NCBI RefSeq assembly: GCF_030817535.1
Contig: NZ_JAUSZL010000002.1
Coordinates: 7,564,001-7,628,000, forward strand
Direction: 5' to 3'
DNA from: Streptomyces sp. V3I8
GTDB taxonomy: Bacteria > Actinomycetota > Actinomycetes > Streptomycetales > Streptomycetaceae
Length of the DNA stretch: 64,000 nucleotides
Shown here: piece after piece, positions 26,127-35,216 of the stretch
Position numbering within the stretch: the stretch's first letter is position 1
Layout of the letters: each line of letters begins with the position of its first letter
Translations under genes and position numbers: made by a program
Notes under the pieces: model-generated
What the model was told of the DNA's origin: nothing
The model's input: the letters and a program-made list of their open reading frames with translations, nothing else
The model's database searches: none

Positions 26127-26159
26127 GGGGCCCGCGCGGGACCCGGCCACCGGGTGCCG

Positions 26160-27851
26160 TCAGAGCCGGGACAGCTCGTCCACCAGGTCGTCCAGGCCCA
26201 GCGAGCCCTGCGACAGCGCCGCCATGTGCCACGCCTTCAGGTCGAAGGCGTCGCCGTGCCGCTTTTGCGCGTTCGCACGGCCCAGCAGCCAGGCGCGCTC
26301 GCCGAGCTTGTAGCCGATGGCCTGGCCGGGCATGGAGAGGTAGCGGGTCAGCTCGCTCTCCACGAAGTCCGCCGGGCGGCTGCTGTGCGCGCCGAAGAAC
26401 TCCTGGGCCAGGTCCGGGGTCCAGCGCTCGCCCGGATGGAACGGTGACTCGGCCGGGATCTCCAGTTCCAGGTGCATGCCGATGTCGACGACGACGCGCG
26501 CCGCCCGCATCATCTGCGCGTCGAGGTAGCCGAGGCGCTCCTCGGCGTCCTTGAGGTAGCCGAGTTCGTCCATGAGCCGTTCCGCGTACAGGGCCCAGCC
26601 CTCGCAGTTGGCGCTGACGCCGCCGACGGTCGCCTGGTAGCGGGAGAGGCTCTCGGCGACGTGGACCCACTGGGCGAGCTGGAGATGATGGCCGGGGACG
26701 CCCTCGTGGTACCAGGTGGACACCAGGTCGTACACCGGGAAGCGGGTCTGCCCCATCGTCGGCAGCCACGTCTGGCCGGGGCGGGAGAAGTCCTCGGACG
26801 GGGCCGAGTAGTAGGGGGCCGCGGCGCCGCCCGGCGGGGCGATGCGGGACTCCACCTTCCGTACCCTGTCGGCGAGTTCGAAGTGGGTGCCGTTCAGCTC
26901 CTCGATCGCCCGGTCCATGAGGCCCTGCAGCCACCCGCGGACCTCGTCGACGCCCTCGATGTGCCTGCCGTGCTCGTCGAGGTGGGCGAGCGCCACCCAC
27001 GGGGTCCCGGCGCCGGGCAGGACCTTCTCGGCCTCCTTCTCCATCTCGGCGTACAGCCGGTGGTACTCGGCCCAGCCGTACGCGTACGCCTCGTCCAGGT
27101 CCAGGTCCGTACCGTTGAAGTAGCGCGACCAGCGCGCGTACCGCTCGCGGCCCACCGTGTCCGGCGCGCCCTCGATCGCGGGCGCGTACACGTCGCGCAT
27201 CCAGTCGCGCAGCGCGACGACGGCCGCGGTCGCGGTCCGGGCGGCCTCGTCGAGTTCGGTACGCAGGGCCGCGGGCCCCGCCGACGCGAAGTCCTCGAAC
27301 CAGCCGCGGCCCGAACCGTCCGTGTCCGACCACTGCGTGAGCTGGCCGACGAAGGTCGCGGTGGGACGCGGACCCGCGTACAGCTTGCGCTCCAGGCCGA
27401 GGGCGAGGCACGCGCGATAGCCGTCGAGGGCCGTCGGCACCGCGCGCAACCGCTCGGCGACCGCGACCCAGTCCTCGTCCGTCTCCGTCGGCGTCACGGT
27501 GAACACCTCGCGCACCGCGTGCGCGGCCGTGTGCATGTTGCCGACGGAACGCAGGCCCTCCTCGGCGTCGTGCACGGCGAGTTCGGCGGTGAGGCGCTCA
27601 CGCAGCAGGCGGCCGCAGCGGCGCTCGATGTCACGGTCGGCGCCCGGCTGCCGCTCCGCCTCGTCGAGCCGGGCCAGCGTCTGCCTCGCCAGTCGCGCGA
27701 GCGCCTCCGCGCCGGCCGGTGAGGTGTCGGGCAGCCTGCTGGAACTCTCCTTCACACCGAGGTACGTACCGGTGACCGGGTCGAGGGCGATGAGCTCGTC
27801 GACGTACAGGTCGGCGACCTCGCGGGGCAGCAAGTTCTTCGTCTGTGACAT
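26160..27851 (-). CDS. DUF885 family protein (putative metallopeptidase)
   Basis: A 563-residue cytosolic protein. The C-terminal half has the DUF885 landmarks STWYHEGVPGHHLQ, with an HExxxxHH-like metal site (about residue 385), then NCEGWALYAERLMDELG and PGQAIGYKLGERAW. The fold is related to M2/M32-type helical metallopeptidases, so peptide hydrolysis is plausible but unproven. The N-terminal part is helical with Arg/Glu-rich segments. ATG 27851 was chosen; longer frames run over the divergent Lrp gene. It appears to be a single-gene unit. Confidence 0.88.
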   Translation of the reverse strand: MSQTKNLLPREVADLYVDELIALDPVTGTYLGVKESSSRLPDTSPAGAEALARLARQTLARLDEAERQPGADRDIERRCGRLLRERLTAELAVHDAEEGLRSVGNMHTAAHAVREVFTVTPTETDEDWVAVAERLRAVPTALDGYRACLALGLERKLYAGPRPTATFVGQLTQWSDTDGSGRGWFEDFASAGPAALRTELDEAARTATAAVVALRDWMRDVYAPAIEGAPDTVGRERYARWSRYFNGTDLDLDEAYAYGWAEYHRLYAEMEKEAEKVLPGAGTPWVALAHLDEHGRHIEGVDEVRGWLQGLMDRAIEELNGTHFELADRVRKVESRIAPPGGAAAPYYSAPSEDFSRPGQTWLPTMGQTRFPVYDLVSTWYHEGVPGHHLQLAQWVHVAESLSRYQATVGGVSANCEGWALYAERLMDELGYLKDAEERLGYLDAQMMRAARVVVDIGMHLELEIPAESPFHPGERWTPDLAQEFFGAHSSRPADFVESELTRYLSMPGQAIGYKLGERAWLLGRANAQKRHGDAFDLKAWHMAALSQGSLGLDDLVDELSRL

Positions 27852-27883
27852 ACCGCCATCCTCATACGCGGACGGACGTCGCG

Positions 27884-28420
27884 TCAGCCCGGTTTTCCAG
27901 GCACTTCGCCGTGCCGGTCCGATCCCGCCGGGGGAGCGGCGCCCTGCGGGCCGGGCGGCAGCAGCGGCCCGCAGTCCCACTGCTGGAAGATCAGCCGGGT
28001 CTCGACGCGGGCCACCTCGCGGTGGGCGGTGAACCCGTCGAGGACCAGCCGCTGCAGATCCGCCATGTCGGCGACCGCGACATGCACCAGGTAGTCGTCG
28101 GGTCCGGTGAGGTGGAAGACGGTACGCGACTCCGGCAGCGCCCTGATCCGCTCCACGAACGGCCCGACCAACTCCCGCCGGTGCGGCCTGACCTGCACGG
28201 ACAGCAGCGCTTCCAGGCCCCGGCCCAGCTTGGCCGGATCGAGCCGCAGCTGATGGCCGAGGATCACGCCCGACCGGCGCAGCCGGGTGACCCGGTCCAG
28301 GCAGGTCGAGGGGGCCACGCCGATCTGCGCGGCGAGGTCCCGGTACGTGGTCCGGGCGTCGTTCTGCAGCAGGCACAGGAGGCGGAGGTCCACCGGGTCC
28401 AGTACGACGGATTCGGGCAT
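27884..28420 (-). CDS. Lrp/AsnC family transcriptional regulator
   Basis: A 178-residue regulator with a winged helix (VDLRLLCLLQNDARTTYRDL; GVAPSTCLDRVTRLRRSG) and a RAM/ACT-like sensor (residues about 70-150), then a Pro/Gly-rich 25-residue tail. It is divergent from a trans-sulfuration-type PLP enzyme across 60 bp, which suggests control of amino-acid catabolism by its substrate. TACGTT ends six bases before ATG on this strand (28427-28432), so it is probably leaderless. The stop is 32 nt from the DUF885 start, so that gene may be read with it. Confidence 0.9.
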   Translation of the reverse strand: MPESVVLDPVDLRLLCLLQNDARTTYRDLAAQIGVAPSTCLDRVTRLRRSGVILGHQLRLDPAKLGRGLEALLSVQVRPHRRELVGPFVERIRALPESRTVFHLTGPDDYLVHVAVADMADLQRLVLDGFTAHREVARVETRLIFQQWDCGPLLPPGPQGAAPPAGSDRHGEVPGKPG

Positions 28421-28480
28421 TCGCCGAACGTAACACGGGGTTTGCCCCTCGCGTCCCGCTCGTTGTTCAGGCTGCTGCCC

Positions 28481-29812
28481 ATGGACTTCGGCGGCGTGGA
28501 CAACGGCACGGACATACGTGGGGCGGGCGAGGGCATGGCGAACGGGGGCGGACCGGTGACAAGGGCGACGGCGGGCGCGGTGGACGCGGCGGGCGCGGTG
28601 AGAGCGACGTGGGCGGCAGGGGCGGCGGAGGCCGGTGTGCGGAGCCGGGGTCTGGACACCGAGGCCGTGCACGCCGGGCGGGACGACCTCGCGCGGCAGG
28701 GCCTGCACGCTCCGCCGATCGACCTCTCGACCACCTATCCCTCGTACGACAGCCGGGGCGAGGCGGCCCGCATCGACGCGTTCGCCGCCGACGGGGCCGA
28801 ACCGGACGGGCCGCCGGTCTACGGCCGGCTCGGCAATCCGACCGTCGCCCGGTTCGAGACGGCTCTCGCGCGGCTGGAGGGCACGGAGAGCGCGGTCGCC
28901 TTCGCCAGCGGGATGGCCGCGCTGAGCGCGGTGCTCCTGGCGCGCGGCGCCCTGGGGCTGCGCCACGTCGTGGCCGTGCGGCCGCTGTACGGCTGCAGTG
29001 ATCACCTGCTGACGGCCGGACTGCTCGGCTCCGAGGTGACGTGGGTCGACCCCGCGGGGATCGAGGACGCGCTGCGGCCGGACACCGGTCTGGTCCTGGT
29101 CGAGTCACCGGCCAACCCGACGCTCGCCGAACTCGACCTGCGGGCGATCGCCCACTCCTGCGGGAGCGTTCCGCTGCTCGCCGACAACACCTTCGCCACA
29201 CCGGTGCTGCAGCGGCCCGCCGAACAGGGGGCGCGGCTCGTGCTGCACAGCGCCACGAAGTACCTGGGCGGGCACGGCGACGTGATGGCCGGGGTCGTGG
29301 CCTGCGACGAGGAGTTCGCCGGGCGGCTGCGGCAGGTCCGGTTCGCCACGGGCGGCGTACTGCATCCGCTCGCCGGCTATCTGCTGCTGCGCGGCCTGTC
29401 GACGCTGCCCGTACGGGTGCGCGCGGCTTCCGCGACCGCCGCGGAACTGGTCCGGCGGCTGTCCGGCGACCCGCGTGTCGCCCGTGTCCGCTATCCGCGG
29501 CTCGGCGGTGCCATGGTCGCCTTCGAGGTCCACGGCGATCCGCACGAGGTGATCGCCGCGGTCCGCCTGGTCACCCCGGCGGTCAGCCTCGGCAGCGTCG
29601 ACACGCTGATCCAGCACCCCGCCTCGATCAGCCACCGCATCGTGGACGCGGCGGACCGGCGCGGGAGCGGGGTCGGCGACCGGCTCCTGCGCCTGTCGGT
29701 GGGGCTGGAGGACGTGGAGGACCTGTGGCAGGACCTGGACGCCGCGCTGGGGGCGGGACGGCGGACCCGGCGCGGGGCCACCGGGTCCGCCGCCGTGGGG
29801 CGGCTGCGGTGA
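28481..29812 (+). CDS. Trans-sulfuration PLP enzyme (cystathionine/methionine lyase-like)
   Basis: A 443-residue Cys/Met-metabolism PLP enzyme. VYGRLGNPTVARFETALARL precedes the cofactor-binding FASGMAALSAVL; the Schiff-base Lys is in HSATKYLGGHGDVMAG; RLSVGLEDVEDLW is near the end. The 55 residues before RGLDTEAVHAGR are Ala/Gly-rich and dispensable-looking, so ATG 28535 is an alternative start. The reaction (gamma-lyase or gamma-synthase) cannot be fixed from sequence. The divergent Lrp regulator suggests an inducible catabolic lyase. An 8-bp repeat array follows the stop. Confidence 0.88.
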   Translation: MDFGGVDNGTDIRGAGEGMANGGGPVTRATAGAVDAAGAVRATWAAGAAEAGVRSRGLDTEAVHAGRDDLARQGLHAPPIDLSTTYPSYDSRGEAARIDAFAADGAEPDGPPVYGRLGNPTVARFETALARLEGTESAVAFASGMAALSAVLLARGALGLRHVVAVRPLYGCSDHLLTAGLLGSEVTWVDPAGIEDALRPDTGLVLVESPANPTLAELDLRAIAHSCGSVPLLADNTFATPVLQRPAEQGARLVLHSATKYLGGHGDVMAGVVACDEEFAGRLRQVRFATGGVLHPLAGYLLLRGLSTLPVRVRAASATAAELVRRLSGDPRVARVRYPRLGGAMVAFEVHGDPHEVIAAVRLVTPAVSLGSVDTLIQHPASISHRIVDAADRRGSGVGDRLLRLSVGLEDVEDLWQDLDAALGAGRRTRRGATGSAAVGRLR

Positions 29813-29818
29813 GGGGCC

Positions 29819-29882
29819 GGGCGGCCGGGTGGCCGGTCGGTTGGGTGACAGGGCGGTTGGGTGACCGGGCGGCCGGGTGGCC
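29819..29882. repeat. Eight 8-bp tandem units after the PLP enzyme gene
   Basis: The units read GGGCGGCC, GGGTGGCC, GGTCGGTT, GGGTGACA, GGGCGGTT, GGGTGACC, GGGCGGCC and GGGTGGCC, with no gaps. It fills the space between the convergent PLP enzyme and ACT/GNAT genes. Confidence 0.85.
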
Positions 29883-29888
29883 GTCCGC

Positions 29889-31268
29889 TCAGTCCCGGAC
29901 GGAGTGTTCGGTGTCCTCCGTGTGCGCCACCCCGGCGTGCGGCGCCGCCTTCAAGCGGGCCGTGATGACGAGGGTGCCCTCCTCGATCTGGTAGTCGAGG
30001 GGGAGGTCGAGACCGCGCATCGCGGCGACCATGCCGGTGTTCGACGCCTGCGTGACGGCGTACACGCTCTCGCAGCCGGCCTCGACGGCCATCGCCACCA
30101 GGCGGCCGAGCAGCTCGCCGCCGATACCGCGCCGCTGCCAGTCGTCCTCCACCAGCAGCGCGATCTCCGTCTCGTCGCCGTCCCACAGGAGGTGCCCGAG
30201 TCCGACGATGCGTCCCGAGGCGGTCCGTACCGCGAGCGTGCGGCCGAAGTGCGGGCTGAGCAGGTGCTTGAGGTACTTGTCCGCGTCGCCGACGGGGCCG
30301 TGGTAGCGCATGCCGAGCGTCCGCTGCGAGCACCGCTCGTGCATGGCCTTCGCGGCGTCGAGGTCACCGGCGTCGGCGCGGCGCACGGTGATGTCGTTGC
30401 CCTGCGGCAGGGTCAGTACGTCCTGGCTGCGCGGAATCCGCGGACCGAGCCGGGCGTCCAGCTCGACCAGCGCCCGGGCCCGCGCGAACTCGGTGGGCGT
30501 GAACGGCAGATAGGGCCGCTCCACGGTGATCACTCCGCCTTCCGGTGCGCGCAGTCGCATCACCGTCTCCTCCAGCGCCCCCTCGACGGGCGCGCCCTCC
30601 TGCGGACCCTTTCCGCGCACCGACGTGGCGGGCAGCGAACGGATCGTGCACCGCCCCAGCAACTGACGCAGCGCCAGAGGCAGTTCGGCCGCGTCCAGCG
30701 CGGTGCGCGTCGCGAGGCCCAGCACGCGCGTGGGCGCGTCCACCAGGTCGTGCGCGTCGGCCCGCTCGATCCACGTGCCGGAGCCGCCCGACAGCGACAC
30801 CGCGCGCGTCACCTCGGACGCCGCCACCGGTGCGGGCGCGCGCAGCAGGAACTCGTCCACGGTGCCCTCGGCCAGCGGATGCGTCTGCAGGCTCAGGATG
30901 TCGACCCGCAGTTCCGCCAGCGCCGTGCACAGGACGGCCAGCGAACCCGGCTCGTCCCGCACGGTGGTCCGCATCCGCCACAGCACGCTCTCCCCGGAGG
31001 CCGGCCCGGGTGCGGGCGGCCGGGCGCCGGGATCGTCTGTCGGCGGAGCGTGACCGTGGCGTCGTGACCACCAGGTGTGGAAGCCGGCCGTGGCGATCAG
31101 CGCGACCGCCGAGATCGCGAGCAGGGCGGGGCCGTCGGGGCTGTGCCCGATCAGGTTCGCCACGGCGTCGGCGACCGCCACCGCCGTGAAGAGGGCGGCC
31201 AGTTCGACGAGGTCCCTGCGCCAGTGGTGGACCGGCCGGCCGTTTTTCGCGCGTGTCACATCAGACAT
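29889..31268 (-). CDS. Membrane-anchored ACT-domain GNAT acetyltransferase
   Basis: A 459-residue protein of three parts. Two hydrophobic segments lie near the N-terminus (about residues 20-70), a Pro-rich linker is followed by an ACT-like domain (TTVRDEPGSLAVLCTALAEL), and a GNAT domain fills the last 150 residues (ITVRRADAGDLDAAKAMHER; acetyl-CoA loop EDDWQRRGIGGELLGRL). An amino-acid-gated acetyltransferase is inferred; the substrate is unknown. ATG 31268 was chosen; ATG 31280 is possible. The 100 bp upstream is unusually AT-rich for this genome and should hold the promoter. Confidence 0.82.
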   Translation of the reverse strand: MSDVTRAKNGRPVHHWRRDLVELAALFTAVAVADAVANLIGHSPDGPALLAISAVALIATAGFHTWWSRRHGHAPPTDDPGARPPAPGPASGESVLWRMRTTVRDEPGSLAVLCTALAELRVDILSLQTHPLAEGTVDEFLLRAPAPVAASEVTRAVSLSGGSGTWIERADAHDLVDAPTRVLGLATRTALDAAELPLALRQLLGRCTIRSLPATSVRGKGPQEGAPVEGALEETVMRLRAPEGGVITVERPYLPFTPTEFARARALVELDARLGPRIPRSQDVLTLPQGNDITVRRADAGDLDAAKAMHERCSQRTLGMRYHGPVGDADKYLKHLLSPHFGRTLAVRTASGRIVGLGHLLWDGDETEIALLVEDDWQRRGIGGELLGRLVAMAVEAGCESVYAVTQASNTGMVAAMRGLDLPLDYQIEEGTLVITARLKAAPHAGVAHTEDTEHSVRD

Positions 31269-31369
31269 GTCCGGAGTCATACAGTCACTGTGAAGTACGG
31301 GTGTTGCGTGATCGCGAACGCTTTGTGACTGACGGGTTAAGTGTGCATCTGTCTTCTTTGTTGCGTTTT

Positions 31370-31687
31370 TTACGACTCTTCGGCGCAATCCGACAGGTCA
31401 TGCGACGGCGCCCGTGTCAGGCGGCCACCCCCCTGTTCCAGCGCGGCCCGCAACCGCCGGGCCTGCGTCACCAGCCGGGACGAACCACGCCGCTGCGCCG
31501 TCTGCGCGAGATGCGCCAGGTCCTCGCGGCCCCCGGTCCGTTCGGCACACTCGGCGGCGACGGCCGGCAGCTCGCCGAGCCCCCGGGCGGGCGGGACCGC
31601 GCCGTCCGGGGCGAGGCCCGCGAGCACCACCGGCAGCGCGGCCCGCAGGGGCTTCACCGCCCCGCGCCGTACCGAAGACGCAGGCAT
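31370..31687 (-). CDS. Hypothetical protein or 3' gene remnant
   Basis: An open frame of 105 residues with normal third-position GC bias. The middle (LGELPAVAAECAERTGGRED; LAHLAQTAQRRGSSRLVTQ) looks like a helical, soluble domain, but I recognise no family. The start ATG 31687 has only a weak ribosome-binding site. It lies after the phoD terminator and before the AT-rich promoter of the ACT/GNAT gene. It could be a real small gene or the tail of a deleted regulator. Nothing else occupies this stretch. Confidence 0.4.
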   Translation of the reverse strand: MPASSVRRGAVKPLRAALPVVLAGLAPDGAVPPARGLGELPAVAAECAERTGGREDLAHLAQTAQRRGSSRLVTQARRLRAALEQGGGRLTRAPSHDLSDCAEES

Positions 31688-31715
31688 CGACCACACAGAC
31701 CCCGGGCCTGCCGGC

Positions 31716-31752
31716 GTGCCGCGTACCGGGGGATGACGCCGGTACGCGGCAC
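31716..31752 (-). terminator. Hairpin terminator downstream of phoD
   Basis: GTGCCGCGTACCGG (31716-31729) and its exact complement CCGGTACGCGGCAC (31739-31752) flank a 9-nt loop. The hairpin lies about 50 nt beyond the phoD stop on the minus strand. Confidence 0.7.
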
Positions 31753-31800
31753 GGGCCATGAGATCACGGGAACCGGAGCCCCGTACCCGGGCCGGTGGAA

Positions 31801-33402
31801 CTACTGCCCCACGCGTCCCGGTTGCAGCACCTTCGTGAACAGCACCGAACCGCCGGTCGCCCGCAGACGGACCGTCAGTTCGCCGCTCCCGCCGTCGATG
31901 TCGACCTCGCCGAAGTACTGCGGCGACTCCATGGGCGAGACGTTCGCCCGGTCGGGTGCCCGGACGAAGACCCGGTCCGGACCGAACGTGCCGTCCAGCG
32001 CGTTCGCCTGGAAACCGCCCGCGGCGAGCGGACCGGAGACGAACTCCCAGAACGGCGCGAAGTCCTTGAAGGCCCCGCGTGAGGGGTCGTAGTGCTGCGC
32101 CGAGGTGTAGTGCACGTCCGCGGTCAGCCACACCGTGCCGGTGATCCGCCGGTGCTTGACGAACCGCAGCAGCTCGGCGATCTGCAGTTCGCGGCCGAGC
32201 GGGGCACCCGGGTCGCCCTGCGCGACGGCCTCGATGTCCGTCGCCCCGTCCGGTACGACCAGGCCGAGCGGCATGTCGGCGGCGATCACCTTCCACACCG
32301 CGCGAGACCGGGCCAGTTCGCGCTTGAGCCAGGTCAGCTGCTCCGCCCCGAGGATGCCGGTGGTGTCGTCGCTCTGCCGGCCGGGGGAGTTGGCGTTGCG
32401 GAACGTGCGCATGTCGAGCACGAAGACGTCCAGCAGGGGGCCGTGGCGCACGACCCGGTGCACCCGGCCGTCCGCGCCGGTGGCGGGCAGCGTGGAGATC
32501 GGGACGTACTCGCTGAACGCCTTGCGGGCGCGGGCGGCCAGCGTGTCGACGTCCTTCACCGTGTAGCGGGCGTCGGTGAGGATCTCGCCCGGGTACCAGT
32601 TGTTGAGGACCTCGTGGTCGTCCCACTGGGTGATCGTCGGGACCTCGGCGTTGAACCGGCGTACGTTCTCGTCGAGCAGCGAGTAGCGGAAGTTCCCGCG
32701 GTACTCGGCGAGGGTCTCCGCGACCTTGGACTTCTCCTCGGTGGTGACGTTCCGCCAGACGCGGCCGTCCGGGAGCGTCACGGCCGGCGACAGCGGGCCG
32801 TCCGCGTAGATCGTGTCACCGCTGCACAGGAAGAAGTCGGGGTCGCGGCGGCGCATCTCCTCGTACGCGTAGAGGCCGCCGATGTCCGGATTGATGCCCC
32901 AGCCCTGGCCCACGATGTCGCCGGACCAGAGGAAGCGGACGTCCTGGCGGCGCTTCGAGGGCGCTGTCCGGAACGTGCCGAGCACGGGCTCGCCGGTGCG
33001 GCGGGGGTCGTCGGGATCGGCCAGCGTCACCCGGTAGTGGATCTGCTCCCCGGCCGGCAGGCCGTGCAGCGGGACCGTACCCGTGAAGTCCGTGCCGGCG
33101 CCCAGGAGCGGGCCGTGCCATTTCTGCGGCCTGCGGAACGACTCGGTCGCGGAGGTCTCCACGATCATGCGGGCGGGGCGGTCGGAACGGACCCACACCA
33201 GGCCGGAGTTGGTGGTCACGTCTCCGGCCTGCACGCCCCACCGCGCCCTGGGCCGGCCCGACAGGGCGAACGCCGGGGCGGTACCGGCGGCCGTGCCCGC
33301 GGCCGCGGTGGGCAGGGCGAGCGCCGCCGACGCGGCGAGCGAGCCGCGCAGGACGCTGCGGCGGGCGGGGAGCGGGGGCGGGCTCTGCGGGCGGTGCGAC
33401 AT
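31801..33402 (-). CDS. phoD: Secreted alkaline phosphatase PhoD
   Basis: The 533-residue enzyme has a twin-arginine signal, ARRSVLRGSLAASAALALP (about residues 13-31). A PhoD N-terminal beta domain (WGVQAGDVTTNSGLVWVRSD) precedes the catalytic metallophosphatase domain with SGDIVGQGWG, CSGDTIYADGPLSP, QWDDHEVLNNW and LTADVHYTSAQHY, which supply the iron/calcium ligands. PhoD hydrolyses phosphate mono- and diesters outside the cell to obtain phosphate. GGAGG precedes ATG 33402. A candidate two-unit PHO box lies 64-85 nt upstream, so phosphate control by PhoR-PhoP is likely. Confidence 0.93.
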   Translation of the reverse strand: MSHRPQSPPPLPARRSVLRGSLAASAALALPTAAAGTAAGTAPAFALSGRPRARWGVQAGDVTTNSGLVWVRSDRPARMIVETSATESFRRPQKWHGPLLGAGTDFTGTVPLHGLPAGEQIHYRVTLADPDDPRRTGEPVLGTFRTAPSKRRQDVRFLWSGDIVGQGWGINPDIGGLYAYEEMRRRDPDFFLCSGDTIYADGPLSPAVTLPDGRVWRNVTTEEKSKVAETLAEYRGNFRYSLLDENVRRFNAEVPTITQWDDHEVLNNWYPGEILTDARYTVKDVDTLAARARKAFSEYVPISTLPATGADGRVHRVVRHGPLLDVFVLDMRTFRNANSPGRQSDDTTGILGAEQLTWLKRELARSRAVWKVIAADMPLGLVVPDGATDIEAVAQGDPGAPLGRELQIAELLRFVKHRRITGTVWLTADVHYTSAQHYDPSRGAFKDFAPFWEFVSGPLAAGGFQANALDGTFGPDRVFVRAPDRANVSPMESPQYFGEVDIDGGSGELTVRLRATGGSVLFTKVLQPGRVGQ

Positions 33403-33721
33403 GGGACGCCTCCAGGGGCGGATTCGGTCGGTGTGCACGGCTACACCTACTGGTGTGCCGCAGCGCACGCGCAAACCACAAGTGAACAACGCGCTCCGCC
33501 GGGTTCGGCGGGATCAAGGGGTGGGAGGGCGGTGGGGGCCGACCGGTGCGTACGGGCCGATGGGGCCGATCGCGCGGTTCCCCGCGCCCCTGAAAAGCCG
33601 GGTTGCTCGCCCGGTTCCTCGCGTCCCTGAATAACAGGCCCTTGGGGCCGCGCGGCACTTCAGGATCACGGGGGACCGTGCGACCGGCCCCCACCCGGCT
33701 GCAGGCCGGAGTCGGACCGGT
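33403..33721. other. Intergenic region with dispersed element copies
   Basis: There is no credible gene here. It holds the phoD promoter side with its PHO box candidate, then a copy of the dispersed element GCGCGGTTCCCCGCGCCCCT (33572-33591) and a degenerate second copy (about 33609-33628). These lie beyond the 3' end of the MocR gene and may end its transcription. Confidence 0.6.
33466..33487 (-). promoter_or_regulatory. Candidate PHO box upstream of phoD
   Basis: Reading the minus strand, GTTCACTTGTG (33487-33477) is followed directly by GTTTGCGCGTG (33476-33466). Two adjacent 11-bp direct-repeat units beginning GTT(C/T) are the minimal core of a Streptomyces PhoP operator. The position fits a target promoter of phoD. 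The second unit is degenerate. Confidence 0.55.
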
Positions 33722-35168
33722 TCAAGCACCGCGGCCGACAGCGATCGCCATCGCGTGGACACCGGCCCGGATGCGGGCCGGCGGGACGTGGGCGTAGCCC
33801 AGGACCAGGCGGACCACGTCGTCCGGCGGCGGGGTCCGCGTGTACGACGTCAGCGCGCGGACCGCGATCCCGGCCGCGTCCACCCGCGCGAGGAAGCGGT
33901 CGGCGGGCCCGTACCGCGGGGGGAGTTCGGCGATGGCGTGCAGCCCCGCCGCGATGCCCGACACCCGTGTGCCCCGGGAAGTGTTCCGCCAGCGCCGCGA
34001 CCAGGGCGTCGCGCCGCTCCCGGTACGCGCGGCGGCAGCGTCGCAACTGGCGGTCGTAGTCACCCCGCTCCACGAAGCGGGCGAGCAGCGCCTGGTCGAC
34101 CACGGGGTTGCCGAGGTCCATCGTGCGCTTGCGCTCCACGACCTCCTCGGCGAGCGACTGCGGCACCAGCAGCCAGCCCAGCCGCAGTCCGGGCGCCAGC
34201 GACTTGCTCACGGAACCCGCGTACGCGACGTGCTCCGGATCGAGCCCCTGCAGCGCTCCGACCGGCGCGCGGTCGTAGCGGAAGTCCCCGTCGTAGTCGT
34301 CCTCCACGACGAGCCCGTCCACCTCACGCGCCCAGTCGAGGAGTTCGCCGCGACGCCGCGCGGAGTACGCGATCCCCGACGGGAACTGGTGGGCCGGTGT
34401 CGTCACCACGACCCGTACCCCCGACGCGCGCAGCGCCTCCGTGTCCAGCCCCTCGCCGTCCAGCGGCAGCGGCACGGCGTCGAGGCCGGCCGACGCGTAC
34501 AGGGTCTCGTGGTCGGGGCTGCCGGGATCCTCCGTGCCCACGGCCCGTACCCCGCGCGCGTGGAGCACCGTTCCGAGCAGCGTGGCCGCCTGGGCCACCC
34601 CGGAGACCACCACCACCCGTTCCGGGTCGGCGACCACGCCCCGGCGCCGGGTCAGCAGCTCGGCGAGCGCGGTACGCAGCCGGGGCAGGCCCCGCGGGTC
34701 CGGGTAGCCCAGCGCGTGGTGGGGCAGTTCGGCGAGCACCCCGCGCTGGGCGGCCGACCACGCGGCGCGCGGGAACAGCGACAGGTCGGGCGTACCGGGC
34801 AGGAAGTCCGCCCGGGCGCCCAGGGGGCGCGGAGCGAGGTCCCGCGCGCGGGGGAGGGCGGCCCGCACGGCCCCGCCGACCCACGTCCCGGCCCCGCGGC
34901 CGCTGCGGAGGTAGCCCTCCGCGGTCAGCTGCTCGTACGCCTCCGTGACCAGGCCGCGGGAGACCCCCAGGTCGGCGGCGAGCTCCCGGCTGGACGGCAG
35001 CCGCGTACCCGGTGCGAGGCGGCCCGAGCGGACCGACTCGCGCAACGCGGCCTGCAGGGCGCGGCCACGCGTGCGCGTGGGCGCCGAGGCGGCCGGCAGG
35101 AGCATCTCCCAGGCGCCGCCGCGTCCCGCGGCGCCGGGCGCGTCCGGATTGGTCCCCGATGACGTCAT
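33722..35168 (-). pseudogene. MocR/PdxR-type PLP-binding GntR regulator, frameshifted
   Basis: The N-terminal winged helix (RESVRSGRLAPGTRLPSSRE; VSRGLVTEAYEQLTAEGYL) and a class-I aminotransferase-like domain with the PLP Lys in AGSVSKSLAPGLRLGW are intact to about residue 400. At 33968-33974 (around GGGGCACACGG on the minus strand) the frame shifts. The expected ending (VSGIAAGLHAIAELPPRYGP to VPPARIRAGVHAMAIAVGRG) continues in another frame to the stop at 33722. One extra base explains it. Divergent from an EamA transporter across 48 bp, its probable target. As read, the last 85 residues, which form the C-terminal PLP-fold subdomain, are lost. Confidence 0.75.
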
Positions 35169-35216
35169 GGAAGTGGACCTTAAGCCGGACCGCCGCGCTC
35201 CGTAGCGTCGCTTCCC

